NCBI GenBank assembly: GCA_001564205.1
Contig: LKMY01000135.1
Location: forward strand, 1-5,516
Length of the DNA stretch: 5,516 bases
Direction of reading: 5' to 3'
Source of the DNA: Nanohaloarchaea archaeon PL-Br10_U2g5
Lineage (GTDB): Archaea; Halobacteriota; Halobacteria; Halobacteriales; Haloferacaceae
The notes beneath the pieces are model-generated. The model was not told the DNA's origin. It saw only the letters and a list, made by a program, of their open reading frames with translations, and ran no database searches. Positions 5,056-5,516 of this stretch are shown here, one piece after another (position 1 is the stretch's first letter; every line of letters starts with the position of its first letter). A program made the position numbers and the translations under genes.

Positions 5056-5516
5056 ATGAACCCGGAAAACAACAACATCGGACTCTCGCGGCGCAAAGTG
5101 CTCGTCGGACTCGGCGCGGTCGGCGTGGCCTCCGCGGGTGCGGGACTCGGAACGACGGCGTACTTCAGCGATCAGGTCGAGTTTGAGAACAATGAGCTCC
5201 AGGCGGGCACGCTCGCACTGAACGTGACCCAGACCATCCACACCCTCGATCAAGACGGTCGCGGTCCCGACGAGGAAAAATACCTCGGGGCCGCCGGCGA
5301 GGGTCCTGTGTCGGTTGAGGAGCCAATCGTCATTACCGACGCCAAGCCCGGCGACAGCTACGAATTCTGCTGGGAGGTTGAGCTTGAAGGAAACCCCGGA
5401 TTTGCGATGGTGAAGGTGGACGACGTGAGCGATCTCACTGGAGCGGACGTCGGGACGGTCTTCGCAGACGACCTGTATGACGTCGAGAACGACGGCGACA
5501 TGGTTACTCTCGGTGA
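5056..5516 (+). CDS. Tat-exported SipW/TasA-type surface protein (3' partial)
   Basis: Only the first 153 codons are present; the frame is still open at the window end. The N-terminus is a Tat signal: SRRKV (11-15) with the twin arginines at 12-13, then a hydrophobic Gly/Ala stretch (16-32). It runs into TTAYFSD (33-39) and NNELQAGTLALNV (45-57), the pattern of SipW-dependent signal peptides found in TasA, camelysin and archaeal AbpA-like fibre subunits. Cleavage is expected just before or within AYFSD. The mature part is acidic and looks beta-rich, with EEPIVITDAKPGDSYEF (88-104), a single cysteine C105 so far, and an NVT glycosylation sequon at 56. The role is inferred: an extracellular or biofilm-matrix filament subunit. 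A dedicated type I signal peptidase and sister subunits would be expected beyond the window. It is divergent from the membrane-bound regulator. Codon choice looks somewhat less GC-biased than in acn. Confidence 0.85.
   Translation, partial: MNPENNNIGLSRRKVLVGLGAVGVASAGAGLGTTAYFSDQVEFENNELQAGTLALNVTQTIHTLDQDGRGPDEEKYLGAAGEGPVSVEEPIVITDAKPGDSYEFCWEVELEGNPGFAMVKVDDVSDLTGADVGTVFADDLYDVENDGDMVTLG

Noticed and set aside
1..5516. CRISPR array, tRNA or rRNA genes, insertion sequence
   Set aside because: No regularly spaced repeats, no cloverleaf or rRNA signatures, and no transposase-like protein were found on either strand.

Overview
The window comes from a halophilic archaeon (class Halobacteria). 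The GC content is high, the deduced proteins are acidic, and coding regions favour G or C at third codon positions. Starts often lie about 25 bases from a TATA-like box with little or no leader, and the secreted protein carries a Tat signal. A Halorubrum-like relative is plausible, but the genus cannot be fixed from this sequence.

Layout. At 1-2028 (minus strand) lies a complete short-type aconitase, followed on its own strand by a T-run terminator at the window edge. The divergent gap 2029-2294 holds two acn-directed TATA boxes sharing an identical 10-base core, a small GC hairpin, a strong near-palindrome and a TATA for the next gene. At 2295-2768 (plus) is an archaeal-type dUTPase of the dCTP deaminase/dUTPase superfamily. 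At 2953-3867 (plus) is an unrecognised membrane protein with an N-terminal CxxC, a hydrophobic hairpin and a C-terminal zinc-ribbon-like cysteine cluster. A convergent gap (3868-4069) carries small hairpins and an orphan palindromic TATA. At 4070-4603 (minus) is a winged-helix regulator with two C-terminal membrane segments. After a 452-base non-coding divergent region, a gene for a Tat-exported protein with a SipW/TasA-type signal begins at 5056 and runs off the window end.

How the genes relate. The left half is housekeeping: the TCA cycle (acn) and nucleotide-pool sanitation (dut). The right end looks like the edge of an accessory surface or biofilm-matrix locus: a membrane-tethered wHTH regulator divergent from a TasA/AbpA-like secreted subunit. 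The regulator gene is unusual for a haloarchaeon because it appears to have a leader with a Shine-Dalgarno sequence directly abutting a perfect 8-bp hairpin. The divergent region also carries a clear inverted repeat that could be an operator. This module, with its cis elements, is the most interesting part of the window.
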